64,000 nt of DNA from Megalobrama amblycephala (GCF_018812025.1 NC_063063.1:1976001-2040000), one strand, 5' to 3'. Positions 47,042-59,090 are shown, counted from the first letter of the stretch. A program made the numbers and translations. Notes: generated by a model not told the origin, from the sequence alone.

Positions 47042-48820
47042 CAGTTTTTTTTCAATTGCTAACATACTTTTGTCCATTCTGTAGTCACATTTTCAAAACT
47101 CTAAACACATTTAGCAGAACATCTGTCTGTTGTGGTCATACCATTAACACAATTCATGTCGTTTTCACACAAAATGCAGTCAATTAACACATTTCTTAAA
47201 TGCTTCAATTTTCTTTTCATATAAGCTTACCTCATACCAAAATCATGGATCTTTCTCATCTTATTTGCAAATGCTTAAACACAGCAAGTCAGAAATGAAG
47301 ACCCAATGTTCCAATCTTTAAATATAGGATAAAACATATACTTTTGCAACAACAGCAGCTTAAAAGTATTTGAAAAAAATATATCAAACAAATACTGAAA
47401 CAATTGATAAGCATTTTTAATTACCAGATCACTGAAATATTGAGAAATAGCAGATTCCAGTCTCAGTTGGAGGAATAGTCAGGGGTTGAACTTCTTTCCA
47501 TTACATGGACATACACAGTAAAATAGGACTCTTTGAATCGGATTTGTTCAGTGTGGATGAAGAACAACACAGAGGAGCAGAGAGAAAATAATATCTGGGT
47601 GAGGGAGAGGAATAGATGAAGGAGGAAAGGAGAAGTTGGATCAGGACAAGGGAGAAGAAGAGGTAGAGGAGAGGAGGAAGAATGTGTGCTGGACTGTGCA
47701 TCTCTGTTTTTTTCACTTACATATGTAGAACCTATGAAAGCTTATTTCTGCCATGAATAGAAAATAAAAAAGGTAATTATGTCTTTTTATCTCACAATTC
47801 TGACTTTTTAAACTCAATTCCTATAGTTTACATATAACAATTCTGAGGGGGAAAAGTCAGAATTGTGAGATGTATATTAACAATTGCAAAATAAAAAAAT
47901 AAAAAAATTGAATTGTGAGATAAAAAGTCACAATTACCTTTTATACTTTTTTTTTATTCTGTGGTGGAAAAAAGCTTCAACAGTAACCAAAGGCCATGTA
48001 TGTTGGATTTTTTGTTGATCAATGGCAGCAATTTCATGTTTTCATTTCAGTAAAAGCTTCATGTAAAGCTTTTACTACAACAATTTCTCTACCAGTGTTC
48101 CATGTATGCAGAATATGTGGTCTGCGTAGGGCACTAACTACCAAGGGGACACCATCCCACCCTCTATGAGGGCAACATCAACACCACACACCCAACCCCA
48201 GAAAGAGATTTCAACCAAGGGGGTCACTGAAGTCCTGCATAGGGGACTCATCTGACCAGTAGCTGCCCTGAGCAATTCTGTTACTTTCTTCTTCTTCTCT
48301 TTTTCTACCGCACATTCTATAAAATAATGACTCACTTCTTTTGCCAAGAATGCACACATTCAACACTCAACCAAAAATGTAGAATGGCTTACATGCATTA
48401 TACTATTACTGTAGTACAAGGAAACTGAATTATAAAAACAATGGATTTCATATTTTCTGCAGGTAGAACTGAAACATGACAAGTAATGCAGTTTTCATAA
48501 TGCCATCAACTGTTAGTATTTTGAGAGTCATTGCGCTTTGATTGACTATATGTTCATGTTGGATAGAAAACTAGTGCTGGTGTTTGACAGAACGACTCGA
48601 TTTTGAATCAGGTTTGCTGTGTTTTGATAGAGTTAGTATGTGTTGAAAAAGGTTTTTAGCATTTTGAAATGTGGAGTTTGTGTTTATATAACAAAATATG
48701 GTTTTGGGCAGAAAATTAACTATTTGGCTAATTGTGTGATGTTTGTGTGTTGCTGTGTTAAGAGTTTAGAAAAAGTACTTTAAGTATTGCTAAACGCTTG
48801 TTAGCAATTGAAAAAAACTG
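47042..48820. mobile_element. Nested TA-flanked element with CAGTTTTTTTTCAATTGC ends
   Basis: The left end CAGTTTTTTTTCAATTGC and the right end GCAATTGAAAAAAACTG are inverted and flanked by TA on both sides (47040-47041, 48821-48822). The target inside the host element reads AACATTTATTA. TA duplication and ~1.8 kb length suggest a Tc1/IS630-type element. A purine-rich stretch at 47560-47690 resembles the Gly/Arg-rich leader of one such fish transposase family, but stops abound, so no gene is called. It also contains an AGAATTG repeat block. Confidence 0.75.
47765..47960. repeat. Small AGAATTG / CAATTCTGA repeat block
   Basis: CACAATTCTGACTTTTTA, GTCAGAATTGTGAGATG and AATTGTGAGATAAAAAGTC are inverted-sense units of the array seen at 19985-27017. 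Confidence 0.75.
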
Positions 48821-49100
48821 TAATAAATGTAATAAATGAACATTTATTAATGAGTTTAATGAATAATAATTAAACAATGAACATTTATTAAATTGCTTAT
48901 TAATAAATGTTCACCTTTTGATTATTATTGTTGCCTCTAGTAATTATGTGTCTGATTTTTAATTTCCAACCTATTTTGGATTAATCTTAAGCTAGACATA
49001 TAGTAATTTTTAAACATTTAAAAACATTTAACCCAACAACTGGGTTTGTCCATTTTCAACCCAACCTGGCTTGTTTTTAACCCAGCAATTCTTAGAGTCT

Positions 49101-50289
49101 CTCTTTGTATAATAATAGAAATCCAGTTATAATACCCCCAACAATCAGATGCAATGATTTACTGTGCTCTTTTTTTATGATAAATGACTTTAAGCAGTTT
49201 GGTTAACAAATCAAATTTTTTGGATAAGGAGCTCCTTTTTAAGGGAAAACTGAGAAAATAACAGATGTTCATAAAGAGCGAGAGCGACTCATGGCATATT
49301 AGGTTCAGTCAGAAAGACTGAAAGATTTACCGCTGTGTGAGAGTACGGTACATGTGGCCATTTAAAGAGTGCCATGTTTTTAATGATCTGTGTTTCCTCA
49401 CATTTCATTTGACATTGCGGTGCACCATGGATTAGGGTGGCTGTAAAGCCCTCACCCCTAGTGGTAATGAGTCTGAACTGACCTGGCATCAGCCCCGATC
49501 CTGCGCTCACGGGTTAAGTGTGGGCCTCTCTCAACGGGGGCAAGATGAGGAGAGGAATCAGATACCAATATTATCCATTTGTTCCTGCCGTCAAGGCCTG
49601 AACCCTTCTATAAAGTGAAGGACCCTTCAAAAGTTGCATTCGAATGTCGAGTCTGGAGTCAGGAAAGCAATCTGTCAATTAAAAGCAGAGCGGCTGGGGC
49701 CGAACATTGGTTGCATATGAAACCCAAGGCGTGCTTCGGATTAAACAGCACCTCGGCTGCTTTTGCCAAATGAAAATGTAGATTTTGGCTGCTCAACGGT
49801 CATTTTCCCCCTGCCTGCACTCTCTGGGAGCCCTAGACGCACAGTGTGCTCGGATGTTGTAAAAAAGGCTTTATGTATTCAATAATTGCTTAACAGTTAT
49901 ATAAAATGTCATTAACTGCTCGAGTTGCTTCGGTTACGTCCACTGGCTTTCCACAGCCCACGTCCCCGTACGGCCCACCTCGCCCTCCCCGTCTGCGGGG
50001 CTTAACGAGGACCCTTTGACAGCACTGGCGCCAGCCGGGAGCAGATCTGTAGGCGGTGGCCGGTTTGGCTCGAGGGACGCAAGGGCTCAGGTAGAGTACC
50101 TGTTCGTACCCCTCAACCACAATCATGCGGATTCTAGCAGCAAGTGGATATATACTTTCCCTCGGTCACCGGGCCGCTGTATTTCAGCTCCATTAGAGCT
50201 ATAAAAAAGTGTACACTTGTAGTGTACTTCAAATCTAAAATTTATATTTTTGAAATACAGTACTTGCAGATAATATAAAATTAATGAAA
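49101..50289. other. Single-copy block, GC-rich in part, candidate conserved non-coding DNA
   Basis: 49560-50210 has CG dinucleotides, balanced composition and no repeats (for example CCCACGTCCCCGTACGGCCC, GCATATGAAACCCAAGGC). Frames of 62-78 aa on both strands overlap and have no domain. It might be an enhancer or CpG-rich element; no evidence of an exon. Confidence 0.35.
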
Positions 50290-52840
50290 AGGCCACTGCT
50301 AATTCATGCTAACAATGTGTTAAAACATGTTAACAAAGTGTTAAATCATACCAACAATGTGTTTAAACATGCTAATTCATGTTAGCAAAATGCTAAAACA
50401 TGCTACCATTATGCTAATTCGTGCTAGCAAAGTGTTAAATCAATGCGTTACAGCATGCTAACAACATGCTAATCAATGTTTTCAATGTGTTAAATCATGT
50501 TAGCAGGACGCTAATTCATGCTAGCAATGTTAAAAAATGCTAATTCATGTTAGTATAATGCTAAACATGCTAGCATTATATTAATTAATGCTAGCAAAGT
50601 ATTAAATCAAGCTAACAATGTGTTAAATCATGTTAAAACATGCTAATTCATGTTAACAATATGTTAAAACATGCTAGCAAGGTGTTAAATCAAGCTAACA
50701 ATGTGTTACAGCATGATAACAAATGCTAATTAATGTGTTAAATCATGTTAGCAATATATGCTAATTCATGCTAGCAATGGTAAATCATGTTAGTTACATG
50801 CTAATTCATGCTAGCAAAGTGTTAAAACATACTAGCAAAGTGTTAAATCATGTTAGCAATGTTAAAACATGGTAATTCATGTTAGCAATATGATAAAACT
50901 TGCTAGCATGATGCTAATTTGTGTTAGCAAAGTGTTAAATCAATGTGCTACAGAATGCTAACAAAATGCTAATCAATGTTTTCAATGTGTTAAATCATGT
51001 TAGCAACACACTAATTCATGCTAGCAATGTTAAAAAATGCTAATTCATGTTAGTATTAATGTTAAACATGCTAGCATTATGCTAATTCATGCTAGCAAAG
51101 TATTAAATCAAGCTAACAATATGTTAAATCATGTTACCAACATGTTAATTCCTGCTAGCAATGTTAAAATGTGTTAGCAAAGTGCTAGCATTATGGTAAT
51201 TTGTGCTAGCAAAGTGTTAAATCAATGTGCTACAGCATGCTAACAACATGCTAATCAATGTTTTCAATGTGTTAAATAATGTTAGCAACACACTAATTCA
51301 TGCTAACAATGTTAAAACATGCTAATTCATGTTAACTATATGGCAAAAAATGCTAGCAAAGAGTTAAATCAAGCTAGCAGTGTTACAGCATGATAACAAC
51401 ATGCTAATTAATGTATTAAAACATGTTAGCAACATGCTAATGCGTGCTAGCAATGGTAAATCATGTTAACAATATGTTAAACATTAGTGTTAAACATTAG
51501 TATTATGTTAATTCATGCTAGCAAAGTCTTAAAACATGTTAGCAATGTGTGCCAAATCATGTTAACAATGTGTTTAAACAAGCTAATTCATGTTAGCAAA
51601 AAATGTTACACATGCTAGCATTGTGCTAGTTCATGCTAGCAGTGTTACATCATGCTAGCAATGTTAAATCATGTTAGTGCATGCTAATTCATGCAAGCAA
51701 AATGTTAAATCAAGCTAGCAATGTGCTACAGCATACTAACAACATGTTAATTAATGTTTTCAATGTGTTAAATCCTGTTGGAAAAACATGCCAATTCATG
51801 GTAGCAGTGTTAAATCATGTTAATTACATGGTAATTCATGCTAGCAAAGTGTTAAAACATACTAACAATGTGTTTAAACATGTTAATTAATGTTATATAT
51901 ATGTTAAACATGCTAGCATTATGCTAATTCGTGCTTGCAAAGTGTTAAATCATGCTAACAATGTTTAAACATACTAATTCATGTTAGAAAAATGATAAAA
52001 CATGCTAGTATTATGCTAATTTGTGCTAGCAAAGTGTTAAATAAAGCTAGCAATGTGCTACAAAATGCTGACAACATGCTTATTAATGTTTTCAATGTGT
52101 TAAATCATGTTAGCAAACATGCTAATTCATGTTATCAATGTGTTAAAAAATGCTAGCAAAGTGTGAAATCATGATACCAATGTTAAAACATGCTATTTCA
52201 TGTTAGCAACATGTTCAACATGCTAGCATTTTGCTAATTAATGTTAGCAAAGTGTTAAATCAAGCTAACAATATAAGTGTTAAATCATGCTAAATCATGT
52301 TAGCAAAATGGTAGACATGCTAGCATTAATGCTAATTCATGCTAGCAAAGCGTTAAATCAAGCTAGCAATGTGTTAACCATGTTAACAACATGCTAATTC
52401 ATGTTAGCAATGTGTTAAAACATGCTAATTTATGTTAACAATATGTTAAAACATGTTAACAGTATGCTATAATATGCTAATTTATGTTAGCAAAGTGTTA
52501 AATTATGTTAGCAATGTGTTAAAACATGCTATCAATTTGCTCATTTATGTTAAAGTTAAAACATTTTAATTCATGTAGCAATGTGTTAAAACATGCTAAC
52601 ATGCTAATTCATGCTAGTAGAGTGCTAAGACTTGTTAACATGTTAAATCATGCTAGCAATGTTTTAAATCATGCTAATTAATGCAAGCAATGTGTGCTAA
52701 ATCATATTAATGACACGTTAAAACATGCTAGCAAACAGGTTAATTCATTCTAGCAGAGTGCTAAAACAAATTAGCAACATGCTAATTAATGCTAACAACA
52801 TGTTAAATAATGCTAAGAACATGCTAAAATGTGCTAGTAC
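50290..52840. repeat. GCTAGC / GCTAAC satellite, 2.5 kb
   Basis: Degenerate ~25-32 bp units of the type CATGCTAATTCATGCTAGCAA plus (T)GTGTTAAAAT. Nearly every unit holds GCTAGC, TTAGCA or GTTAAC. Larger blocks repeat: AATGTTTTCAATGTGTTAAA recurs near 50475, 50975, 51257, 51753 and 52085, that is about 280 or 500 bases apart or 330 for the last. Divergence between units is high, so it is not recently homogenised. No coding frame above 69 codons. Confidence 0.95.
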
Positions 52841-53778
52841 ATTTTTTTTTTTTTACATTCTCTGAGTAAAACCTTCAGACTTTAAAGCAGGATAAATGAT
52901 TGGAAATATACAGGACATGAGAATGACCAACCAGCAATATGACTAGAGCGGGTCTCCAGAGTTGAACGCACTGCCGTTTCATCTCTCATCTTAGGCTGAG
53001 GGAGATGTTTACCTGAATGAGGCAAGTGATGAATACGAGTCATTATGCGCTCCACCGAAAGTATATGGTCCCTTCGTTTCGCACGGCGTAACGCTCGCCG
53101 CAGATGTGTGTGTGCGCGTGTTGACGTTTCATATTTTCACTTCCACCACTACTGTGCCTTTTCTCGTCTTCTGCCCTTAATGATGCGTCTGGCAAATGTG
53201 TATCATTAAATCTCATCTTCCTCTCAATCCATCCCATGCTCCGCTCGCTCACTCACGTATTATTAATGCGATCAAGCGGTGAATTGGCCTTCGATGCTTG
53301 GGCCGTTTGTGGTTAACGTAACAGCAAGCGCTCTTAAGAAGCTAGCCAGGCCTGTCATGTCCTCTCACCGGGACTCTGGCTTGACGCACGACTTCTTGAA
53401 CATCTCTCTCGCCGAGTAACCGGGTTCTTGGCTTATTTGGTTTGTACGTTGGATTTTGCCATTTGGATTTATTCAAATCTGTCCCAGCTGCAAATATGCA
53501 GTAAATTAGTCCCATTAAAAGTGATTGATTATTGGATGGGTCTACCGCTCTACCGCATCCCGGTTTCACAGCGTCTGTGTGGCCCACCTGCTCATGTAAT
53601 CAGAAGTATTGACTGGCGCTCCAACTTCCTCCTGAGGTTTTGTTTTACTGAGGTGGGCTCGTGCCCTCTGAGGTGAGCTGGCAAAAACACACCCTGTTCA
53701 TAGGCTGAATGTTGGCAACGGGCTATATGTGCATATTGTACTCAACAGTCTGAAGAACATTGCATGCACACACACTTA
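52841..53778. other. Single-copy block, no gene recognised
   Basis: A poly-T run at 52845-52854 ends the satellite. 52900-53700 is balanced, CG-containing and without repeats (GCACGGCGTAACGCTCGCCG at about 53078). Short frames on both strands lack domains. Candidate conserved non-coding DNA. Confidence 0.35.
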
Positions 53779-54645
53779 CAGTGGAGCTCAAAAGTTTACA
53801 TACCCCTTGCAGAATCTGCAAAAATGTTAATCATTTTAACAAAATAAGAAGGATAATGAAAATTGCATGCTATTTTTATATTTAGTACTGTCCTTAATAA
53901 ACTATTTCACATAACAGTTGTTTACATAAAGTCCACAAGAGAAAAAAATAGCTGCATTTATTAAAATAACCCCATTCATAAGTATGTGAACCATTGATTC
54001 TTAATACTGTACCTGATGATCAACGACTGTTTTTATGTTTTGTGATGGTTGTTCATGAGTCTCTTGTTTGTCCTGAACAGTTAAACTGAGCTCTGTTCTT
54101 CAGAAAAATCCTCCAGCTCCTGCAGATTCTTCAGTTTTCCATCATCTTTTGCATATTTGAACCCTTTCCAGCAGTGACTGAATGATTTTAAGATCCATCT
54201 TTTCACACTGAGGATAACTGAGGGACTCAAACACAACTATTAAAAAAAGGTTCAAACATTCACTGATGCTCCAGAAGGAAACACGATGCATTACGATCAA
54301 GGGGGTGAAAACTTTTGCACAAGATTTTTTTTTATTTTGTTTAAAGAACATATTTTTCCATTTAGTTCTGCCCTTTGGAAGCTACAAAAGATACTTACAT
54401 GTTTCCCAGAAGACAAAAAAGTATAATTTATTCTGTTCATCCAATTCAGAAAGTTTACATCCCTGACTCTTAATGCATTGTGTTTCCTTCTGGAGCATCA
54501 GTGAATGTTTGAACCTTTTTTTAATAGTTGTGTTTGAGTCCCTCAGTTGTCCTCAGTGTGAAAAGATGAATCTCAAAATCATACAGTCACTGCTGGAAAG
54601 GGTTCATATATGCAGAAGATGCTGGAAAACCAAAGGTTTAATGGA
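53779..54645. mobile_element. Foldback transposon, TCAAAAGTTTACATACCC end
   Basis: Starts ACAGTGGAGCTCAAAAG then TTTACATACCCC. The left arm (54110-54292) and right arm (54474-54640) are inverted: TTTTCCATCATCTTTTGC with GCAGAAGATGCTGGAAAA, CCCTTTCCAGCAGTGAC with GTCACTGCTGGAAAGGG, and TGATGCTCCAGAAGGAAAC with GTTTCCTTCTGGAGCATCA. The right outer end is missing or unrecognised. The half copy at 40710-41020 matches the left part. Confidence 0.8.
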
Positions 54646-55000
54646 GCGATATACTATAAAACGATTCTTAGATCAGGTAAATGATGCTGAAAAACCCCCA
54701 CTAACGATTAACTTTAGTTCTAGCAGTTTTCAGGTATTTGAAGTAATGCAGTCTGATGCAAAGTTTCACAAGTGAGTTTGTTAGTGAATTGTTTTTTTTT
54801 GCTTTTTTTTTTTTTTTTTTTTGCAAAAAAAAGTGCTTTTTTTTAAGTTCAAACTGACCTACACTCAAAAATCATTTTATTTTGCTCAGGCCTACTTTTT
54901 TTTTTTTTTTTTTTCAGAATTAGTATATGATCAGTTAGTAAATGTTACCATTTTTGTGTTTCCTACCAAGTCTTGAGTTCTGCTTGTGTCATTTTAATGT
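54646..55000. other. No gene seen, poly-T tracts
   Basis: Poly-T tracts at 54790-54822 and 54895-54915. The rest is AT-rich and unrecognised. Confidence 0.5.
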
Positions 55001-55446
55001 ACACTCTAAAAAATGCTGGGTTAGAAACAACCCAAGTTGGGTTGAAAATGTTTGTTTTAGCCCAGCGGTTGGGTTAAATGTTTGTCCAATGTGTTTTATT
55101 TAACTCGACTATTGTTTAAAAATGACTATATGTCTGACTTAAAATGAACCCAAAATAGGTTGGAAATTAAAAATCAGACACATAATTACTAGAGACAACA
55201 GTAATCAAAAGGTGAACATTTATTAATGAGCAAAATTAATGAATGTTTATTGTTTAATTATTTATTAAACTTATTAATAAATGTTCATTTCCAATGTACG
55301 TTGGGTTCATTTTAAGCAAAAATACAGTAATTTTTAAACAATAGTTGAGTTAAATAAAACTACCTAGCAGGTTTGGCAAACATTTAACCCAACCGCTGGG
55401 TTTGTCCATTTTCAACCCAACTTGGGTTGTTTTTAACCCAGCATGT
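55001..55446. mobile_element. GGGTT palindromic miniature element, complete copy
   Basis: Begins ACACTCTAAAAAATGCTGGG and GAAACAACCCAAGTTGGG. It ends CAACCCAACTTGGGTTG and TTTTAACCCAGC, the inverted form. The centre is AT-rich (TTTATTAATAAATG-like). Almost the entire 446 bases could fold as a hairpin. No coding capacity; an autonomous partner is not in the window. Confidence 0.88.
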
Positions 55447-55534
55447 GTATTTATTTTGTCTTATGACTGTTTATTTGATGAATATGAATTAATCTGGTTC
55501 AGGAGGGCGGCAGAAGTGACCAGATGACCAGTGT

Positions 55535-55905
55535 ACACTCTAAACAATGCTGGGTTAAAAACAACCCAAGTTGGGTTGAAAATGGACAAACCCAGCGATT
55601 GGGTTTAATGTTTGCCCAACGTGTTGGTTAGTTTTATTTAACTCAACTATTGTTTAAAAATTACTGTATTGCTTGCTTAAAATAAACCCAATATGTTGGA
55701 TATTAACATTTATTAATAAGTTTAATGAATAATAATTAAACAATAAACATTTATTAAATTGCTTAATTGAGTAATTTTTAAACAATAGTTGAGTTTAATA
55801 AAACTACCCAGCACGTTGGGCAAAGATTTAACCCAACTGCTGGGTTAAAACAACCTAGTCGCTGGGTTTGTCCATGTTCAACCCAAATTGGGTTGTTTTT
55901 AACCC
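55535..55905. mobile_element. GGGTT palindromic miniature element, second complete copy
   Basis: ACACTCTAAACAATGCTGGG at the left, CAACCCAAATTGGGTTG and TTTTAACCCA at the right. Only 88 bases separate it from the copy at 55001, in what may be a local transposition or a duplication. Confidence 0.87.
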
Positions 55906-57380
55906 ATATCAGGTAAGACCAATTTAACATAGGAAGTAATAGTCAGAAAAATCTATCTTTTTAAATGGAACAGGCTTTTATGGTACAAGTTAGAAAATTC
56001 TAATAGTTTGTAATGTAAATCAATGAGATCTTTATAACCACAGACACTTTATGCATATATGCATATAAATATCAGCCATCACTCTATGTCTGCCAATAAT
56101 GTCTTAGTAAGATGATATTTAAAAGCTTTATTTTATGATCAAAGCTCTGTAGTTTTAAAACATATAATTCAATGCAATATAGCGATGATTGCAATAAACC
56201 TTCCTCAAAAAAGATGTATGGATAATCAAATAAACATGGTGCTTCAGTCAAGTATAAGTTCATCTTGAAACATTATTAATAACATTAAAGTTATTCTTAC
56301 GTTTACTTTATAAAAATGATTTTCACAGCAAAAGACACATGCACAGACACACACACTCACAAGTTCTATGAACACCTCATTTTTTATACAGTGTAACAGG
56401 AGTGCAACAAATGAGTTCAGCAGTGTATATTTGAGCAGAGAGTCGAGCCTTGTGTGGGCCACAGCAGAGAGAAGAACCTCCACAACACACACACACACAC
56501 ACACACAGACACACACTTGTGTCGAGAAGTGCCGCTGAAATGCCATGTCTGTCATCTCCATCTGCCCCCTGCCTGTCATCGTGCACCACTTTTACTCACC
56601 TCCCTCCAGTCCTCCAGCCCTTTCCCCCTGAAAAACCTGCTCCAGCTCATGCCATGGCTCTCTTTCAAAATATTATTGTTGATTTAAATGGCCCTAGAGT
56701 CGTGTGCCCCCTTCTCACACAAGCCCTTGTCTATCTCAAATGAAAGATTAAAAATGGCTAAATGTCTCTGCTCTGTTTATATGGGTTTTATATAGTTTGA
56801 TTTTGTTTTATAGCCCGGGTTCGAGCTCACTGCACCCCCAAGGAGGCTAAAACAAACTTGGGAAAGCAGTGCACGGACTCCAGTTACAGAGCCTGTAATG
56901 TGATTGTGGTGGAAACAGATGTTAAATGAATGGAATTGAAATGTCTGCTACATTTATTGCTTTACATTTGCATTCACTGTATTCCTCTCGATGATGCACT
57001 TGAGAGGAACTTTGGGGTTTCACTTTCAGCTTTGTGGCCTCCGTGTCTAAATGAGCGCTGAACAGATGTGGTTATGATGATGATGTGAGATTGGCAGCGT
57101 TTGTTCATCAGTTATGGGCTATTTAAATGTAAAATCTAGTTTTATTATGGCAAATCTTTTCAGGAATGACAAATAAGTTTTGGTAAAATTAATAGTTCTG
57201 TATGAACTGCAGTTGAAGCTGTTGTTGAAAACTGTGAGCAAACATCAGCTGATTTCTGTAATCAAGATCCCTATAATAATTCATAATGACTAAAACATTT
57301 TGTTTATGTAATTATTTATTGAACATTCATGGCTTTTATTATATTTCTATTTTCACTGTTTTTATCAGAGGTAATGACCT
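55906..57380. other. No gene recognised; CA repeat inside
   Basis: 55906-56480 is AT-rich. A CA repeat lies at 56486-56516. 56560-57100 is balanced single-copy looking DNA. The 97-111 aa frames at 56244-56743 are built partly on the CA repeat and carry no domain. GGGTTCGAGCTCAC near 56818 resembles a tRNA B box, but no tRNA fold surrounds it. Confidence 0.4.
56486..56516. repeat. (CA)n microsatellite
   Basis: Interrupted once by CAGA; about 14 CA units. Confidence 0.93.
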
Positions 57381-57403
57381 GAAAAAAAAAAAAAAAAAAA
57401 AAA
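57381..57403. repeat. Poly-A tract
   Basis: About 23 A residues; homopolymer next to AT-rich repeat DNA. Confidence 0.9.
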
Positions 57404-57574
57404 AATTTAGTGATTTTGATTGTCTCAAATGTGAATTGAGATTCATAAAAAGTGATTTTCTACTAATTTAGAGTGTGGCTATACAAATTACAAATGACTA
57501 ATTAAGTTACAAATTAAAATGGCAATTTTTAATTATATTAGCAGAATTATGTTTAAGTATATTATTAGAATATA

Positions 57575-58250
57575 TTAGAATATATAAGCATATTCTATGT
57601 TCCCACTTAACTTTTTCAAGATCATTCTTTGATAAAAATTGACTTCAGTTTTGCAATCCTCCTCAATTAAAATAAACTGTTTTTTACTACTGTTTATTTG
57701 ATGATTGAATTTGAGCTCAGAATCAAAGATTATGCCTAAGTTAGTGGCATGACTTTTTTTTTTTTCTTTCACAGGATGAAATCTACTCCAGACTCATTTT
57801 TGACAATGTGCTCCCCCCCCCCCCCCCCCCCCAAAAAAAAGCACATTTTTTTATAATTTAACATTTAAAAATTTGAGTTCATCCAACATTTCACCTCTTC
57901 AAGGCAATTTAGCAAAGAATTTTCAGCTGCATTATTTCCTGCATTTGCAAGGCAGGTACAACTGTGTGTCATCAGCTTAACTATGATATGAAATGCCAAA
58001 TGTATTAAATATAGAGCCCAGTGGAATCATGCATAGAGAAAAAAGCCAAGGCCTTAAAATAGAGCCCTGAGGTACACCATAACTTACAGGAGCAGCAGAA
58101 GAACAATTATTCACAATCTTTATAGTGAAATTTCTACCCTCTATGTAAGAATGGAACCAATGTAAAGCCACACTTACCCCAACACACCACTCAAGACGCT
58201 CTAACAGAATGGTGTGATCTAGTGTGTCAAAGGCCGTGTGAAATATTGTT
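57575..58250 (-). pseudogene. L2-like LINE reverse-transcriptase fragment
   Basis: Minus-strand codons give AFDTLDHTILLERLEW (RT motif A, catalytic Asp, about 58235-58190), ALHWFHSYIEGRNFTIKI, VSYGVPQGSILRPWLFSL and FNTFGISYHS. A stop (TAA, where Tyr is expected) is followed by ADDTQLYL, so the YADD box is hit. After a damaged stretch with a homopolymer C run (57812-57831), NLGIIFDSELKFNHQINS (57740-57690) is the region downstream of RT in L2/CR1-type LINEs. Both ends are missing. A retrotransposed copy, dead. Confidence 0.85.
57812..57831. repeat. Poly-C tract inside the LINE fragment
   Basis: About 20 C residues followed by A8. A long C run is unusual in this AT-rich region and could be an expansion or an assembly artefact. 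Confidence 0.9.
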
Positions 58251-58670
58251 TAATACCCTAATAACTAAGAAACTAAGAAAATGTATAGGGTTATTTAGCT
58301 AAAATTTGAGGATGAATTCATTAAATATTTAAGGGCTAAATATCTTTGAGAACGTTAGAAGAAAAAAAAACGGGATAAGGTTTCCAAAAAATTAATGTAG
58401 AAGTTTTTGATAATTTAGTTTGAGTATGACTATAAAATTACAAATTACTATAAGTTTTAAATTAAAATTGTAATAAAAAAAAACAAAAAACAAAACTATG
58501 ATATTAATGTTTTCCTAAATTTATTAAACAAATCAATAAAAAAGTAGTACATTTTATGGTCCTTCTTAGATAAATCAGAAAATAGTGGGTATATTTAGCT
58601 AAAATTTGGGACAGATTTGCTAAATGTCTAATGGCTAAATATCTGTGAGGAAATGTGAGGATGTGAAATA

Positions 58671-59090
58671 CAGTTTTTTACAATCACTTTGCTACTATTT
58701 TCAGAACCTTGATGACATTTTTTCACAACTCTAGACACAAAACTCACAACCAATGATCAAAATGCACATTTTTCAAAACTCTAACGCCTTTCTCAATTGC
58801 TTGGATACAATACACATAAAACTTAGATAATTTGTTCATTCAACAAAAATCACTTGTTCAATATGACACAACTTAACATCAAAATACTACTATTCCAAAA
58901 GGCAATTCACACATTACATTTCAAATGAGTGTCTATTCATTTCCTTACAATGATCTAACTATCAACTGATACGACTGCTCAAAATGATAAGTAACTGTTG
59001 CATTACTCTTAATGCATAGTTGTATGGAAACAGACAAACAATTTTCCATGTTTACTGTAAATCATGAAAGTTTCAAGATAACGAGATTCA
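58671..59090. mobile_element. One-sided relic of a CAGTTTTTTACAATC-type element
   Basis: TACAGTTTTTTACAATCAC, GACATTTTTTCACAACTC, TAGACACAAAACTCACAACC and TTTTTCAAAACTCTAACGC resemble the left end of the nested element at 47042 (CAGTTTTTTTTCAATTGC ... TTTTCAAAACTCTAAACAC). The right end was not found. Confidence 0.5.

Larger units (their letters stand above)
46832..49100. mobile_element. GGGTT palindromic element, split by a nested transposon
   Basis: Left arm (ACACTCTAAAAAATGCTGGG, GAACAAACCCAGCGATTGGG, TTTAACTCAACTATTGTTT) and right arm (AACCCAACAACTGGGTTTG, TTGTTTTTAACCCAGC, TTCTTAGAGT) are inverted, as in the complete copies at 55001 and 55535. The centre is interrupted by the element at 47042-48820. 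No transposase of its own. Confidence 0.85.
57451..58660. repeat. Older duplicated AT-rich repeat around the LINE fragment
   Basis: TAGAGTGTGGCTATACAAAT with ACAAATTAAAATGGC (57470-57525) is echoed by GAGTATGACTATAAAAT with TTTTAAATTAAAATTG (58421-58470). TATTTAGCTAAAATTTG followed by GGCTAAATATCT occurs at 58292-58345 and again at 58589-58645. The L2-like fragment lies between the first pair, so it may have inserted into this repeat (inference). Confidence 0.5.

Noticed and set aside
56810..56850. GGGTTCGAGCTCAC as a tRNA or SINE B box
   Set aside because: No A box at the right distance and no cloverleaf could be drawn around it.
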